DNA of 64,000 nt from Streptomyces sulphureus DSM 40104 (lineage in GTDB: Bacteria > Actinomycetota > Actinomycetes > Streptomycetales > Streptomycetaceae), in assembly GCF_000381025.1 (NCBI RefSeq), contig NZ_KB905817.1, positions 1 to 64,000 on the forward strand, read 5' to 3'. The notes under the pieces were generated by a model. The model ran no database searches, was not told where the DNA came from, and was given only the letters and a program-made list of their open reading frames with translations. The first letter of the stretch is position 1; every line of letters starts with the position of its first letter. The translations under genes were made by a program, and so were the position numbers. Below are positions 29,003 to 37,311 of the stretch, one piece after another.

Positions 29003-29031
29003 AAGGGGCGCCCGGTGCACGGGCGCCCCTT
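29003..29031. terminator. Bidirectional terminator after LCP3
   Basis: Perfect 12-bp stem AAGGGGCGCCCG/CGGGCGCCCCTT with a 5-nt loop, reading as AA...TT on both strands. It lies between the LCP3 stop (28998) and the stop of the convergent glycosyltransferase (29045), so it can end both transcripts. Confidence 0.8.
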
Positions 29032-29044
29032 CGTCCGTCCGCGG

Positions 29045-30091
29045 TCACGCTTCGACGCTGACCGGCTCCCTGCGGCTGGCGATCACCCTGCGGGCGAGCT
29101 TCTTCGGGCTGGTGAGGAACCCCCACCCCCAGCACATGTGCATCGTCGCCAGCGCCACCGGAATGCGCACCCGCGCGCCGACCGGCAGCCCCTTGCCCGC
29201 GGGCAGCGAGCCGGCGACTATCGCGGCGAGGTAGCCGCCGGGCACCACGAGCGCCCACGGCGTCAGGGCCGCGCCCGCGACGATCCCCGCGGCGACGGCG
29301 CAGAGCGCCACGGGCGGCGCGAGGTACCGCAGGTTGATCGAGCCCGCGTGGTAGCGCGTGACGACGTGGCGCCAACGACCGTAGTTCTTGTACTGCGTGG
29401 CGAGCGAGCGGATGCTCGGGCGGGGGCCGTACGAGACCTTCAGCTCGGGCGAGAACCAGACGAGGCCGCCCGCGCTGCGGATGCGGTAGTTCAGCTCCCA
29501 GTCCTGCGCGCGGATGAACTCCTCGTTGTAGCCGCCCTGTTGCTCCAGGACCTTCCGGCGGAAGACACCGAGGTAGACCGTGTCGGCCTCGCCGGCCTCG
29601 CCGCCCGTGTGGAAGGCGGCGTTGCCGACGCCGATCCGGGAGGTCATCGCGGCGGCGACGGCACGTTCCCAGTCGGTCTCCCCGACAGCGTGCATGATGC
29701 CGCCCACGTTCGCCGCGCCCGTCTCCTCCAGCAGCCGCACGGCCGTGGCGATGTACCCGGGCGAGAGCATGCCGTGCCCGTCGACGCGCACCACGACGGG
29801 GTGCCGCGAGGCCGCGATCGCCGCGTTGAGGGCGGCCGGGGTGCGCCCCGTCGGGTTGGGGACAGTCGCCACGCTCCGGCTGCCGCCCGCGTTCTCCGCG
29901 ACGAGCTCGGCGGCGATCTCGTCGGTGCGGTCGTGGGACGGGCCGAGCGCGATCACGATCTCCAGCTCGCCCGCGTACTCCTGCGCCAGGATCTTTTCGA
30001 CCGAGGTACGCAGGTACCGCTCCTCGTTGAGGACCGGCATGATCACGGAGACTGCGGGCAGTTCGGGGTCTCGGGCAGCACGTTGAGTCAC
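29045..30091 (-). CDS. Family 2 glycosyltransferase
   Basis: 348 aa. The GT-A domain begins VSVIMPVLNEERYLRTSVEKIL. A VVRVDGHGMLSPGYI segment near 110 supplies the DxD-type metal site, and RAQDWELNYRI near 220 is the acceptor/base motif of succinoglycan-type GT2 enzymes. The C-terminal quarter (about 255-320) has two to three hydrophobic helices, so the protein is membrane-associated with a cytoplasmic catalytic face. It probably adds a sugar to a lipid-linked glycopolymer. Position among five LCP genes suggests it makes a substrate for one of them. Divergent from LCP4. Confidence 0.9.
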   Translation of the reverse strand: MTQRAARDPELPAVSVIMPVLNEERYLRTSVEKILAQEYAGELEIVIALGPSHDRTDEIAAELVAENAGGSRSVATVPNPTGRTPAALNAAIAASRHPVVVRVDGHGMLSPGYIATAVRLLEETGAANVGGIMHAVGETDWERAVAAAMTSRIGVGNAAFHTGGEAGEADTVYLGVFRRKVLEQQGGYNEEFIRAQDWELNYRIRSAGGLVWFSPELKVSYGPRPSIRSLATQYKNYGRWRHVVTRYHAGSINLRYLAPPVALCAVAAGIVAGAALTPWALVVPGGYLAAIVAGSLPAGKGLPVGARVRIPVALATMHMCWGWGFLTSPKKLARRVIASRREPVSVEA

Positions 30092-30327
30092 GGCGCCACG
30101 TTACCGCGATCGGGGGACGCGCCCGCACGCCAGCCGAGTGCCCGGAAGCGGTGGGGGCGGCGTGTGCATCAGAGCCGGAGATCGTACGGGCATACCTTGG
30201 CAGAAATCCCGCCGTTGCCCGCCCTCCGGCTGGTATACCCGCCGGAGGCCCGCAGCGACCGGCGGGCCGCCGCCGCTCCACGACGACCCCGACCCCCGCA
30301 CCGCCCGCGACCGGAGAAGGTCCCCCC

Positions 30328-31821
30328 TTGCCCGCACGCGCCAACTCCCCGCGCCCCTCCCGCAACGACGCCGCCCGCACCCGGCGCCGGCCCCGTTGGG
30401 GCCTGCGCCTCGCCACCGGTGCGTCCGCTCTCGTGCTCCTCACCAGCGGGGTGGGGCACGCCGTCGTCAGCGACCTCGACGCCCAGGTGCACCGGGTCGA
30501 CCCCTTCAAGGGGCTCACCGACAGGCCCGACAACACCGACGGCCTCAACTTCCTCGTCGTCGGCACCGACGGTCGCGAGAAGATCACCGCGGAGCAGAAG
30601 AAGAAGTACAACCTCGGCGGGGCCGGCTGCGACTGCACGGACACCCTGATGCTCGTCCACCTCTCGGCCGGGGGCGAGCGGGCGAGCGTCGTCAGCCTGC
30701 CCAGGGACACGCTCGCCGACCTCCCCGCGCACAAGGACAAGCACACGGGCGAGGAGAAGGGCGCCACCCGGGCCAAGCTCAACTCCGCCTACACGGCCGG
30801 CGGCCCGAACCTCACGGTGCGCACCGTGGAGCAGCTCACGAAGGTGCACATCGACCACTACATGGAGGTCGACTTCACCAGCTTCATGCGGACCGTGGAC
30901 GTCCTCGGTGGCGTACCCGTCTGCACGGACCGCCGGCTGCGGGACAGCCACTCGGGCCTCGACCTGCCCAAGGGGACGACCAACCTCGAAGGCGGCGAGG
31001 CGCTCCAGTACGTGCGCGCCAGGCACGTCGACGGCGGCTCCGACCTCGCCCGCATCCAGCGGCAGCAGCGGTTCCTCGGGGCGCTCGTCGCCAAGGCGAC
31101 CGACAGCGGCGTGCTGATGAACCCGGTGAAGTTCAACAAGGTCGCCTCGACCGTCCTCGACTCCGTCAGCGCGGACGGGGGATTCGGCCCCGACGAAATG
31201 GTCGCGCTCGGGCGCGCACTGCGCGGATTCACGCCTGCTTCGGCCGAGTTCGCCTCGATCCCGCTCTCCGACCCCGACCACCGGGCGCCGGGGCTCGGCT
31301 CCACCGTCGTCTGGAACGAGCAGAAGGCCGACCGCCTCTTCTCCGCGCTCCGCGACGACCGCCCGCTCGCCTCCGTCACCGAGGACGGGTCCGGGGCGCG
31401 GGACGCGGAGGCCGGGGGCGGGAAGAAGAGCGGCAAGGCTCCCGCGTCGGCCGAGGTCCCGCCGAGTCAGGTCCGCGTCCAGGTCGAGAACGGCACCTCG
31501 GAGCAGGGCCTCGGCATGAGGGTCGACGCGGCGCTGCGCAAGAGCGGCTTCGCGACCACCGGGGCGCCGCGCACCGCTCCGGGCGACGGCGGGCAGAAGC
31601 GGACGACGATCGCCTACGACCCGCGCTGGGACCGCTCGGCCCGCTCCCTCGCCGCGGCCCTGCCGGGTGCCGAGTTGAAGAAGGACGAGGGGCGCGGGCC
31701 CCAGATGCGCGTCCTCCTCGGCGAGGAGCACCACACGGTGCGCAAGGTCGTCGCGGACGATCCGTCGAGCGGCGCCAAGCGGCTCCACGCCACCACGGGG
31801 GACTCCGTCGGCTGCGACTAG
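30328..31821 (+). CDS. LCP family protein 4 with LytR_C domain
   Basis: 497 aa from the TTG at 30328, chosen because GGAGAAGG lies about 8 bp upstream. The ORF before it is Pro/Arg low complexity. A short basic N-terminus and one membrane helix (about 25-47) are followed by the LCP domain (about 72-320), with LNFLVVGTDGREKITAEQ, SLPRDTLADLP and VRARHVDGGSDLARI. A LytR_C-type domain (about 385-485) starts VRVQVENGTSEQG. An additional CDCTD Cys pair near residue 100 is unusual for the group. Its stop codon shares the palindrome CTAG with the stop of the convergent transporter gene. Confidence 0.92.
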   Translation: MPARANSPRPSRNDAARTRRRPRWGLRLATGASALVLLTSGVGHAVVSDLDAQVHRVDPFKGLTDRPDNTDGLNFLVVGTDGREKITAEQKKKYNLGGAGCDCTDTLMLVHLSAGGERASVVSLPRDTLADLPAHKDKHTGEEKGATRAKLNSAYTAGGPNLTVRTVEQLTKVHIDHYMEVDFTSFMRTVDVLGGVPVCTDRRLRDSHSGLDLPKGTTNLEGGEALQYVRARHVDGGSDLARIQRQQRFLGALVAKATDSGVLMNPVKFNKVASTVLDSVSADGGFGPDEMVALGRALRGFTPASAEFASIPLSDPDHRAPGLGSTVVWNEQKADRLFSALRDDRPLASVTEDGSGARDAEAGGGKKSGKAPASAEVPPSQVRVQVENGTSEQGLGMRVDAALRKSGFATTGAPRTAPGDGGQKRTTIAYDPRWDRSARSLAAALPGAELKKDEGRGPQMRVLLGEEHHTVRKVVADDPSSGAKRLHATTGDSVGCD

Positions 31822-33299
31822 TACTCCTCCGGGGTTCGCGTCCGAGCTGATGCGCCGTCGGTAGCCGCAGCGCCGTGTGGTCGCTCGGCGGGGTCCGGGC
31901 CATCGGGACGCGCAGACCCACCGGGGTACCGGGCCGACTGTGCCCTGCGGTCCCCTGCCTTGGACCGGGCGCTCAGCCAAAGCGCGACCAAGGTGATCAG
32001 GGCGCAGACCGCGAGGTAGCAGGCGACCAGCCAGGGACGGCCGCCGGTGGCGGCGACCAGTGCCGAAGCGACGAAGGGGGTCGGGCCTGCGATCAGCACC
32101 CCGTTCGCCTCACGGGCCACCGCGATTCCGGTGAACCGGTACCGGGTGTCGAAGAGTTCGGCGAGGTAGGCGCCCTGTGCGCCCGCCATCGCGCCGAATC
32201 CGATGCCGTAGCCCGCCATCATCGTCAGGCACACCACCCACGGCTCGCGCGTATCGAGCAGGGCGAAGAACGGGAACGCGACGCACGCGACGAAGGCTGC
32301 GCCGAGCGCGAAGACCTTGATCCGTCCGATCCGGTCGGTCAGCGCACCGAACAGCGGGGTGGCGACAACGGCCGTCACGGACGCCAGGACCAGGGCGACC
32401 AACCCGACCGTCTCGCTCATCTCCAGCGTCTTGGTGATGTAGCTGAGCGCGAAGGTGTTGAGGACGTAGGCGTTGGCGTTGTGACCGGTGATGGTGAGGA
32501 AGGCCAGCGTCGTCTCGCGCGGCTGGCTGCGGAACAACTGGGCGACCGGGGCCTTGGAGCTCTTCGTCCCCTGCCCTGCCGCGCTGTCTCCCGACCGCTG
32601 CTGCTCGGCGAAGGCAGGCGTCTCGTCCAGCGAGCTGCGGATGACCATCGCGACGGCGAAGATCAGGATGCTGCCCAGGAACGGGAGCCGCCATCCCCAA
32701 CTCATCGCGGTCCCGTCCGGCAGGCTCTCCACGGCGAGAAAGGCGAGCGTGGCGAGCAGCAGCCCGACCGCGGTGGCCGCGTTGGGAATGGAGGTGTGGA
32801 AGCCGCGGCGGCGGGCGGGCACGTACTCGGCCACCATCGTGGTGGCGCCCGCCAGTTCGGCACCCGCCCCGATCCCCTGGAGCAGCCGCAGCAGGACGAG
32901 CAGGATCGGTGCCAGCACACCGGCGGTGCTGTACGTCGGCAGCAGCCCCATCAGGACGGTGCTGGCGCCCATGAGCACGATGGTGGCAACGAGCGTGGGC
33001 TTGCGGCCGATCCGGTCGCCGTAGTGGGAGATGAACACGCCGCCGAAGGGCCGGGCGAAGAAGCCCACCGCAAAGGTGGCGAACGCGGCCAGGGCGCCCC
33101 CGGCCGACGATGCGCCGGGGAAGAACAGCGGGCCGATGAACAGGGCGGACGCCGCACCGTAGAGCGCGTAGTCGTACCACTCCATGACCGTGCCGACAGC
33201 CCCGGCCATGGTCGCGCGGCGGATCATGCGCGCGCTCGGCGCGCTCGCGGTCTCCCCGGTCGCTTCCGCGCCCTCGGCTGGTATTTCGTGCTTGTGCAT
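31818..33299 (-). CDS. MHS-family MFS transporter
   Basis: 493 aa with about twelve membrane helices. The MHS (metabolite:H+ symporter) signatures are GTVMEWYDYALYGAASALF near residue 36 and GDRIGRKPTLVATIVLMG near 98, placing it with shikimate, proline/betaine, dicarboxylate and related permeases. The substrate is probably a small organic acid. Its start lies 24 bp after the RraA-like gene on the same strand, forming an operon controlled from the palindrome at 34017-34038. The C-terminal hydrophilic tail (about 450-493) is low-complexity. The ATG at 33299 is preceded by GAGGAG. Confidence 0.92.
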   Translation of the reverse strand: MHKHEIPAEGAEATGETASAPSARMIRRATMAGAVGTVMEWYDYALYGAASALFIGPLFFPGASSAGGALAAFATFAVGFFARPFGGVFISHYGDRIGRKPTLVATIVLMGASTVLMGLLPTYSTAGVLAPILLVLLRLLQGIGAGAELAGATTMVAEYVPARRRGFHTSIPNAATAVGLLLATLAFLAVESLPDGTAMSWGWRLPFLGSILIFAVAMVIRSSLDETPAFAEQQRSGDSAAGQGTKSSKAPVAQLFRSQPRETTLAFLTITGHNANAYVLNTFALSYITKTLEMSETVGLVALVLASVTAVVATPLFGALTDRIGRIKVFALGAAFVACVAFPFFALLDTREPWVVCLTMMAGYGIGFGAMAGAQGAYLAELFDTRYRFTGIAVAREANGVLIAGPTPFVASALVAATGGRPWLVACYLAVCALITLVALWLSARSKAGDRRAQSARYPGGSARPDGPDPAERPHGAAATDGASARTRTPEEY

Positions 33300-33323
33300 G
33301 GTGGGCTCCTCGCGCCGATCCGG

Positions 33324-33992
33324 TTACAGCACGCCGAAGCGCTGGTAGGCGGCGGTCGCGGTGGAGCCGTCGCGGACGGCCTGCTGGAACCGGTGCTCGC
33401 CCGCGCGCTTGGCGAAGGCGTCCTCCACCACCTCTTCGGCGACCGTCTGCGGGACGACCACGACGCCGTCGCAGTCGCCGAAGACGAGATCGCCCGGCTC
33501 GATGCGCACCCCGTCGATGCTGCACGGGACCCGGTGCTCCACGATCTCGTGCCGCCCCTTGCTGTCGTAGGGGATCGTCCCGGCCGAGAAGACCGGAAAG
33601 CCGAGCTCCCGGACTTGCCGGGTGTCCCGTATCAGACCGTCCGTCAGGGCGCCTGCCGCGCCCCGTCCGGCGCTGACGCTGGACAGCAGTTCCCCCCACA
33701 CCGCGAGGTCGGTGGCCCGCGCGGTGGGGGTCACGAAGACCTCGTCCTCGCCGACCGCGTCCAGCGCCGCGAGCAGGCCGCGGAAGGGTTCCGCAGGGGT
33801 GTCGTAGACGCGCTGGATCGTTACGGGGAACGCCCACCCGGCCAGTGCCTGGTCGTCCTCGAGCGGTCGGACGGGCGGGGAGAGTGCCTGGTGGCGCAGG
33901 CCGGCGTCGTCGAGGGCGTCGCAGAGCACGGCGGCGGTGAGTTCGGCGCGGACCCGGGCCAGGTCAACGGCGGGGCGGACGGGATGAGTCAT
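33324..33992 (-). CDS. RraA family aldolase/decarboxylase-like protein
   Basis: 222 aa. RraA/MenG fold, whose enzyme members are 4-hydroxy-4-methyl-2-oxoglutarate or 4-carboxy-4-hydroxy-2-oxoadipate aldolases and oxaloacetate decarboxylases. It shows the GALTDGLIRDTRQVRELGFPVF segment near 118-139 (the DGxxRD metal/substrate motif) and PGDLVFGDCDGVVVVP near 170. The ATG at 33992 (MTHPVRPAVDL) is preferred over an upstream in-frame start that would place the start within the operator. With a downstream MHS transporter and a divergent GntR regulator it probably serves uptake and cleavage of a hydroxy-keto acid. It is unlikely to be an RNase E regulator. Confidence 0.88.
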   Translation of the reverse strand: MTHPVRPAVDLARVRAELTAAVLCDALDDAGLRHQALSPPVRPLEDDQALAGWAFPVTIQRVYDTPAEPFRGLLAALDAVGEDEVFVTPTARATDLAVWGELLSSVSAGRGAAGALTDGLIRDTRQVRELGFPVFSAGTIPYDSKGRHEIVEHRVPCSIDGVRIEPGDLVFGDCDGVVVVPQTVAEEVVEDAFAKRAGEHRFQQAVRDGSTATAAYQRFGVL

Positions 33993-34016
33993 GGAACAAC
34001 CTTGATCGTCGACTTC

Positions 34017-34038
34017 AATCACCAATCGATTGGTGATT
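34017..34038. promoter_or_regulatory. Perfect 22-bp palindromic operator between RraA-like gene and gntR
   Basis: The two 11-bp arms, AATCACCAATC and GATTGGTGATT, are exact reverse complements with no spacer. The palindrome lies 24 bp upstream of the RraA-like start and 73 bp upstream of the regulator start. A -10-like TATGCT (34045-34050) for the regulator lies just downstream, so a bound repressor would block both directions. The most likely ligand is the adjacent GntR/FCD regulator. Confidence 0.85.
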
Positions 34039-34111
34039 TTCGGTTATGCTCATCTTCTGATCACCGCCTGTCAACCCTTCCCCGGCCCGTCGTCCCCGAG
34101 GAGCTGCTGCC

Positions 34112-34801
34112 ATGCCAGCCCACTCCGGCCTGTCCCAGCTCAGCAGCCTGGACGCCCCCATCGGCAACGCCCGGCTGTCCGAGCAGATCTACGAGCGTCT
34201 CAAGGCAGCCATCACCAGCGGCAAGCTCGAACCCGGGGTGCGGCTCAGGGAGCAGGAGATCGGCCATCGGCTGTCCGTAAGCCAGGCACCCGTCAGGGAA
34301 GCCCTGACACGGCTGACGCGCGAGCGCATGGTCATACAGATGCCCCGGCGCGGAAGCTTCGTGGCGGAGATAAGCCAGGAAGAAGCCCGCCACGCCTACC
34401 AGGTGCGCATCCCGCTGGAGCGGGTCGCCGCCGAGCTTGCCTGCCGCAACGGCGGCGGGGAGCTCGTCGCGGACCTCGAGGCCGACCTCGGCCGGCTGCG
34501 CGAGGCCGCTGCCGCGGACGACGTGGCAGCGATGGTCGAAGCGGATGCGTCTTTCCATCGCCGCGTCTGGCACGCGGGCGGCAACCCCTTGCTGCCGGAC
34601 ATCTGGGCGATGGTCGAAGGGTGCATGCGCGGCTTCACCGTCGTCAGCAACCGGCTGTACTACCCGGATCTCTCCTACATCGCCGAGACGCACATGCCGC
34701 TCGTTCAGGCCATCGCGGCGGGCGAACCCGCCCGAGCCGCCGACCTGTTCGAGGAACACGCGGTGACCGTCTGGCAGCGGATCGAGGACGCCCGTCCCTG
34801 A
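34112..34801 (+). CDS. GntR-family (FCD) transcriptional regulator
   Basis: 229 aa. The N-terminal winged helix (about 18-85) contains LSEQIYERLKAAITSGKLEPG and VSQAPVREALTRLTRERMV, the GntR recognition region, then RRGSFVAEIS. The C-terminal FCD domain (about 95-220) has the metal-binding pattern D...H (ADASFHRRVWHAGGNPLL), then a later TH and EEH. It probably represses its own gene and the RraA-MHS operon through the 22-bp palindrome, released by a small acid ligand. Start ATG at 34112 with GAGGAG upstream. Confidence 0.93.
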   Translation: MPAHSGLSQLSSLDAPIGNARLSEQIYERLKAAITSGKLEPGVRLREQEIGHRLSVSQAPVREALTRLTRERMVIQMPRRGSFVAEISQEEARHAYQVRIPLERVAAELACRNGGGELVADLEADLGRLREAAAADDVAAMVEADASFHRRVWHAGGNPLLPDIWAMVEGCMRGFTVVSNRLYYPDLSYIAETHMPLVQAIAAGEPARAADLFEEHAVTVWQRIEDARP

Positions 34802-34816
34802 GCGGGCGTCCCAAGG

Positions 34817-34849
34817 CGTGGCTCCGGCCTGCCAGGCAGCAGAGCCACG
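34817..34849. terminator. Possible terminator between gntR and thioesterase
   Basis: Arms CGTGGCTC (34817-34824) and GAGCCACG (34842-34849) enclose a 17-nt loop that can itself fold (GCCTG/CAGGC). It lies between convergent genes and could serve both. Confidence 0.5.
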
Positions 34850-34863
34850 GCGGAACCACTCGT

Positions 34864-35433
34864 CTAAGCGGCGCCTGGCTCGGCCCGCTGCTCCGCCGGG
34901 CGGTCGCGGAGCTCCTTGATGGCGCGGCGCCTGGCGAGGCGGTGGGTGCGGCGGATCTGCGCCTCCTGGAAGCGCCTCCGGTCCTTCTCCGTCTCGGGGA
35001 GGACCGGAGGGACGCTGCGCGGCCTGCCGCTCTCGTCGATCGCGGTGAAGACGAGGTAGGCGGAGCCGACTTGCTGCGCGGGCGTCGACTCGTTCCAGCG
35101 CTCGGCCATGATGCGGACGCCTATCTCCATCGAGGTGCGCCCCGTCCAGTTGCACTGCGCGTGGACGTGGACCAGGTCGCCGACGCGGGCGGGTTCGAGG
35201 AACGCCATCTCGTCCATGGACGCGGTGACCGCGGCTCCGCCGGAGTGCCTGCCCGCGACCGCGCCGGCGGCGTCGTCGGCGAGCTTCATGATCACGCCGC
35301 CGTGGACCGTGCCGTAGAGGTTGGTCTCGTTGCCCGTCATGATGTGCGAGAGCGTGGTCCGGGAGGCGGCGGTCGGCTTGCCGGGGAGGGGTTCCTCGGG
35401 CTCGGGGGCCGAGTCGGGGGCGAGGTGCGTCAT
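34864..35433 (-). CDS. Acyl-CoA thioesterase, hotdog fold
   Basis: 189 aa. Matches the YciA/BACH type of acyl-CoA hydrolases. The hotdog core carries TLSHIMTGNETNLYGTVHGG near 30-49 with the conserved N...G.VHGG motif. A catalytic Asp in KLADDAAG and an AFLEPARVGDLVHVHAQ strand follow. A basic helix rich in RRRFQEAQIRRTHRLARRR closes the chain. Cytosolic. It would release free fatty acids from CoA. The ATG at 35433 (MTHLAPDS) is preferred because upstream codons are not conserved-looking. Confidence 0.9.
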   Translation of the reverse strand: MTHLAPDSAPEPEEPLPGKPTAASRTTLSHIMTGNETNLYGTVHGGVIMKLADDAAGAVAGRHSGGAAVTASMDEMAFLEPARVGDLVHVHAQCNWTGRTSMEIGVRIMAERWNESTPAQQVGSAYLVFTAIDESGRPRSVPPVLPETEKDRRRFQEAQIRRTHRLARRRAIKELRDRPAEQRAEPGAA

Positions 35434-35560
35434 GTGCCCACCATATGCGGGGAATGATCCGTCACCGAGCCGAGCGCTTTGCATCAGAACTGCTACAGGC
35501 GTGCCCTGAAGCGGTACCCGCCCTGTAAGGCGGCGGGGCGTAAAGGGCACACTCTCCTGC

Positions 35561-36784
35561 ATGAATCAGTGGCCCGACGGTCGGAACGGCGGCCAGGGGT
35601 ACCGGTACGGAAGCGGAAGCAACTCCCCCAACCCGGACCCCACACGTGTCATGCCCCACACCAACGGACCGGGAGTCCCGCCTCAGTCCAGAGGCCAGGA
35701 TGCCGGATGGAACGAGTCCGGGTACAGCGAGGGGCAGGTCTACGGCGGAGGCGGGGGCGGCCGCGGAGGCGGTCCGTACGACGATCCGTACGGGAAGCCA
35801 CCGGCCAACTGGGGCCGCCGGATCAAGATCGGGCTCATCGTACTGATCGCGGTGGTGCTCGTCTGGTCGGTGGCCACCTACTTCTGGGCCGACTCCAAGC
35901 TGCGCCGCGAGGTGGACCTCGGCATCGTCGAGGACCGTCCCGACGACGGCAAGGGCACCAACTACCTCATCGTCGGCTCGGACAGTCGCGAGGGGATGTC
36001 GGAGCAGGAGAAGAAGGACCTCCACACCGGTTCGGCCGAGGGCAAGCGGACCGACTCGATGATGATCCTGCACGTCGGCGACAACGGGAACACGATGGTC
36101 TCGCTGCCCCGCGACTCCTGGGTCGAGCGCCCGCCGTTCACCGGCTCCGAGTCCGGGAAGCACTACGAGTCCTCCAAGCTCACCAAGCTCAACGCCACCT
36201 ACGCCGAGGACGGACCCGAGCTGCTGGTGCGCACCGTCGAGCACAACACGGGGCTGCCGATCGACCACTACGCGGAGATCGGCTTCGGCGGCTTCGCGAA
36301 GATCGTGGACGCGGTCGGCGGCGTCGAGATGGACATCCCGCGGGACATCAAGGACGAGAAGTCCGGCGCCGACCTGAAGAAGGGGAAGCAGACCCTCGAC
36401 GGGCAGCAGGCGCTCGCCTTCGTCCGCACCCGGTACGCGCTCCCCGGCAGCGACCTGGACCGTACGAAGAACCAGCAGAAGTTCCTCGCGGCGATCGCCA
36501 ACCAGGTGGCCACGCCTTCGACGGTGCTCAACCCGTTCACGCTCTACCCGACGGCCGGCGCGGGGCTCGACTCGCTCGTCGTCGACAAGGACATGAAGCT
36601 CTGGAACCTCGGTTCGATGTTCTTCGCGATGAAGGGCGTCAACAGCGGCGACGGCAAGTCGATGAACATGCCGATCAGCGGCCCGGCGCCGCAGGGGTCG
36701 CTCCAGTGGGACAAGGAGAAGTCGAAGAAGCTCATGGAGCAGCTCAAGAACGACGAGAAGGTGACGGTCAGCTCCGACCAGTGA
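35561..36784 (+). CDS. LCP family protein 5
   Basis: 407 aa. A Gly/Asn/Pro/Tyr-rich cytoplasmic N-terminus (1-80), including a GGGGGGRGGG run, precedes one membrane helix (about 87-109). The LCP domain (about 130-380) has NYLIVGSDSREGMSEQEKKD, SLPRDSWVERPPF, a DAVGGVEMDIP strand and AFVRTRYALPGSDLDRTKNQ. The chain ends shortly after the domain, so there is no LytR_C module. Fifth LCP gene of the region. Strong bidirectional terminator immediately downstream. Confidence 0.93.
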   Translation: MNQWPDGRNGGQGYRYGSGSNSPNPDPTRVMPHTNGPGVPPQSRGQDAGWNESGYSEGQVYGGGGGGRGGGPYDDPYGKPPANWGRRIKIGLIVLIAVVLVWSVATYFWADSKLRREVDLGIVEDRPDDGKGTNYLIVGSDSREGMSEQEKKDLHTGSAEGKRTDSMMILHVGDNGNTMVSLPRDSWVERPPFTGSESGKHYESSKLTKLNATYAEDGPELLVRTVEHNTGLPIDHYAEIGFGGFAKIVDAVGGVEMDIPRDIKDEKSGADLKKGKQTLDGQQALAFVRTRYALPGSDLDRTKNQQKFLAAIANQVATPSTVLNPFTLYPTAGAGLDSLVVDKDMKLWNLGSMFFAMKGVNSGDGKSMNMPISGPAPQGSLQWDKEKSKKLMEQLKNDEKVTVSSDQ

Positions 36785-36799
36785 GCCGAGCCGTACGAC

Positions 36800-36831
36800 G
36801 TGGGGCCCGCCGGCCTGCCGGCGGGCCCCAC
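36800..36831. terminator. Bidirectional terminator after LCP5
   Basis: Perfect 15-bp stem (36800-36814 with 36817-36831, starting GTGGGGCCC) around a 2-nt centre. It lies between the convergent LCP5 and VOC genes, 16 bp past the LCP5 stop. Confidence 0.78.
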
Positions 36832-36842
36832 GCGCGTCCGCT

Positions 36843-37217
36843 TCAGCGGATGCAGAGGCAGAAGGGGTGGCCCACCGGGTCGAGGTAGACGCGGAAGTCG
36901 CGGCTGCCGCCGAAGTCGCCCTCGGCGAGTGTCGCGCCGAGGGCGAGGACCTCCCGCTCGGCCGACTCCAACTCGGCGCGAGGGACGTCGAAATCGAGGT
37001 GGAACTGCTGCGCGTGCTCCAGGCTCGGCCACTGCGGCGGGATGAAGCCGGGGGACTTCTGGAACGCGAGGCGGCGGCCCTCGGGGGCGTGCACCTCGAC
37101 CCAGTCGTCCTCGTCGCGCTCCTTCACCTCCCAACCGAGGACCGCTGCGTAGAACTCGGCCAGGCGGAGCGGGTCGGGGCAGTCGAGCACGGTGACGCCC
37201 ATCGTTGCGACGGCCAT
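36843..37217 (-). CDS. VOC family protein (glyoxalase-like)
   Basis: 124 aa. Vicinal oxygen chelate fold: MGVTVLDCPDPLRLAEFYAAVLGW opens the first beta-alpha-beta-beta-beta unit. HAQQFHLDFDVPR and a DFRVYLDPVGHPFCL ending belong to the second. The pattern is that of the large actinobacterial glyoxalase/bleomycin-resistance-like group, whose substrates are mostly unknown. The final FCLCIR matches many members. It lies 94 bp downstream of the UDP-glucose dehydrogenase gene on the same strand. Confidence 0.88.
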   Translation of the reverse strand: MAVATMGVTVLDCPDPLRLAEFYAAVLGWEVKERDEDDWVEVHAPEGRRLAFQKSPGFIPPQWPSLEHAQQFHLDFDVPRAELESAEREVLALGATLAEGDFGGSRDFRVYLDPVGHPFCLCIR

Positions 37218-37311
37218 GACGGGTTCCTCTCGTTGGCGGCGGAGCGGGCCGTTGGAGTATGCCCCGCCGAGGGCCTCCGCGGCAGGCTTTTTCCCCAGTC
37301 CCGCGTCCGTG

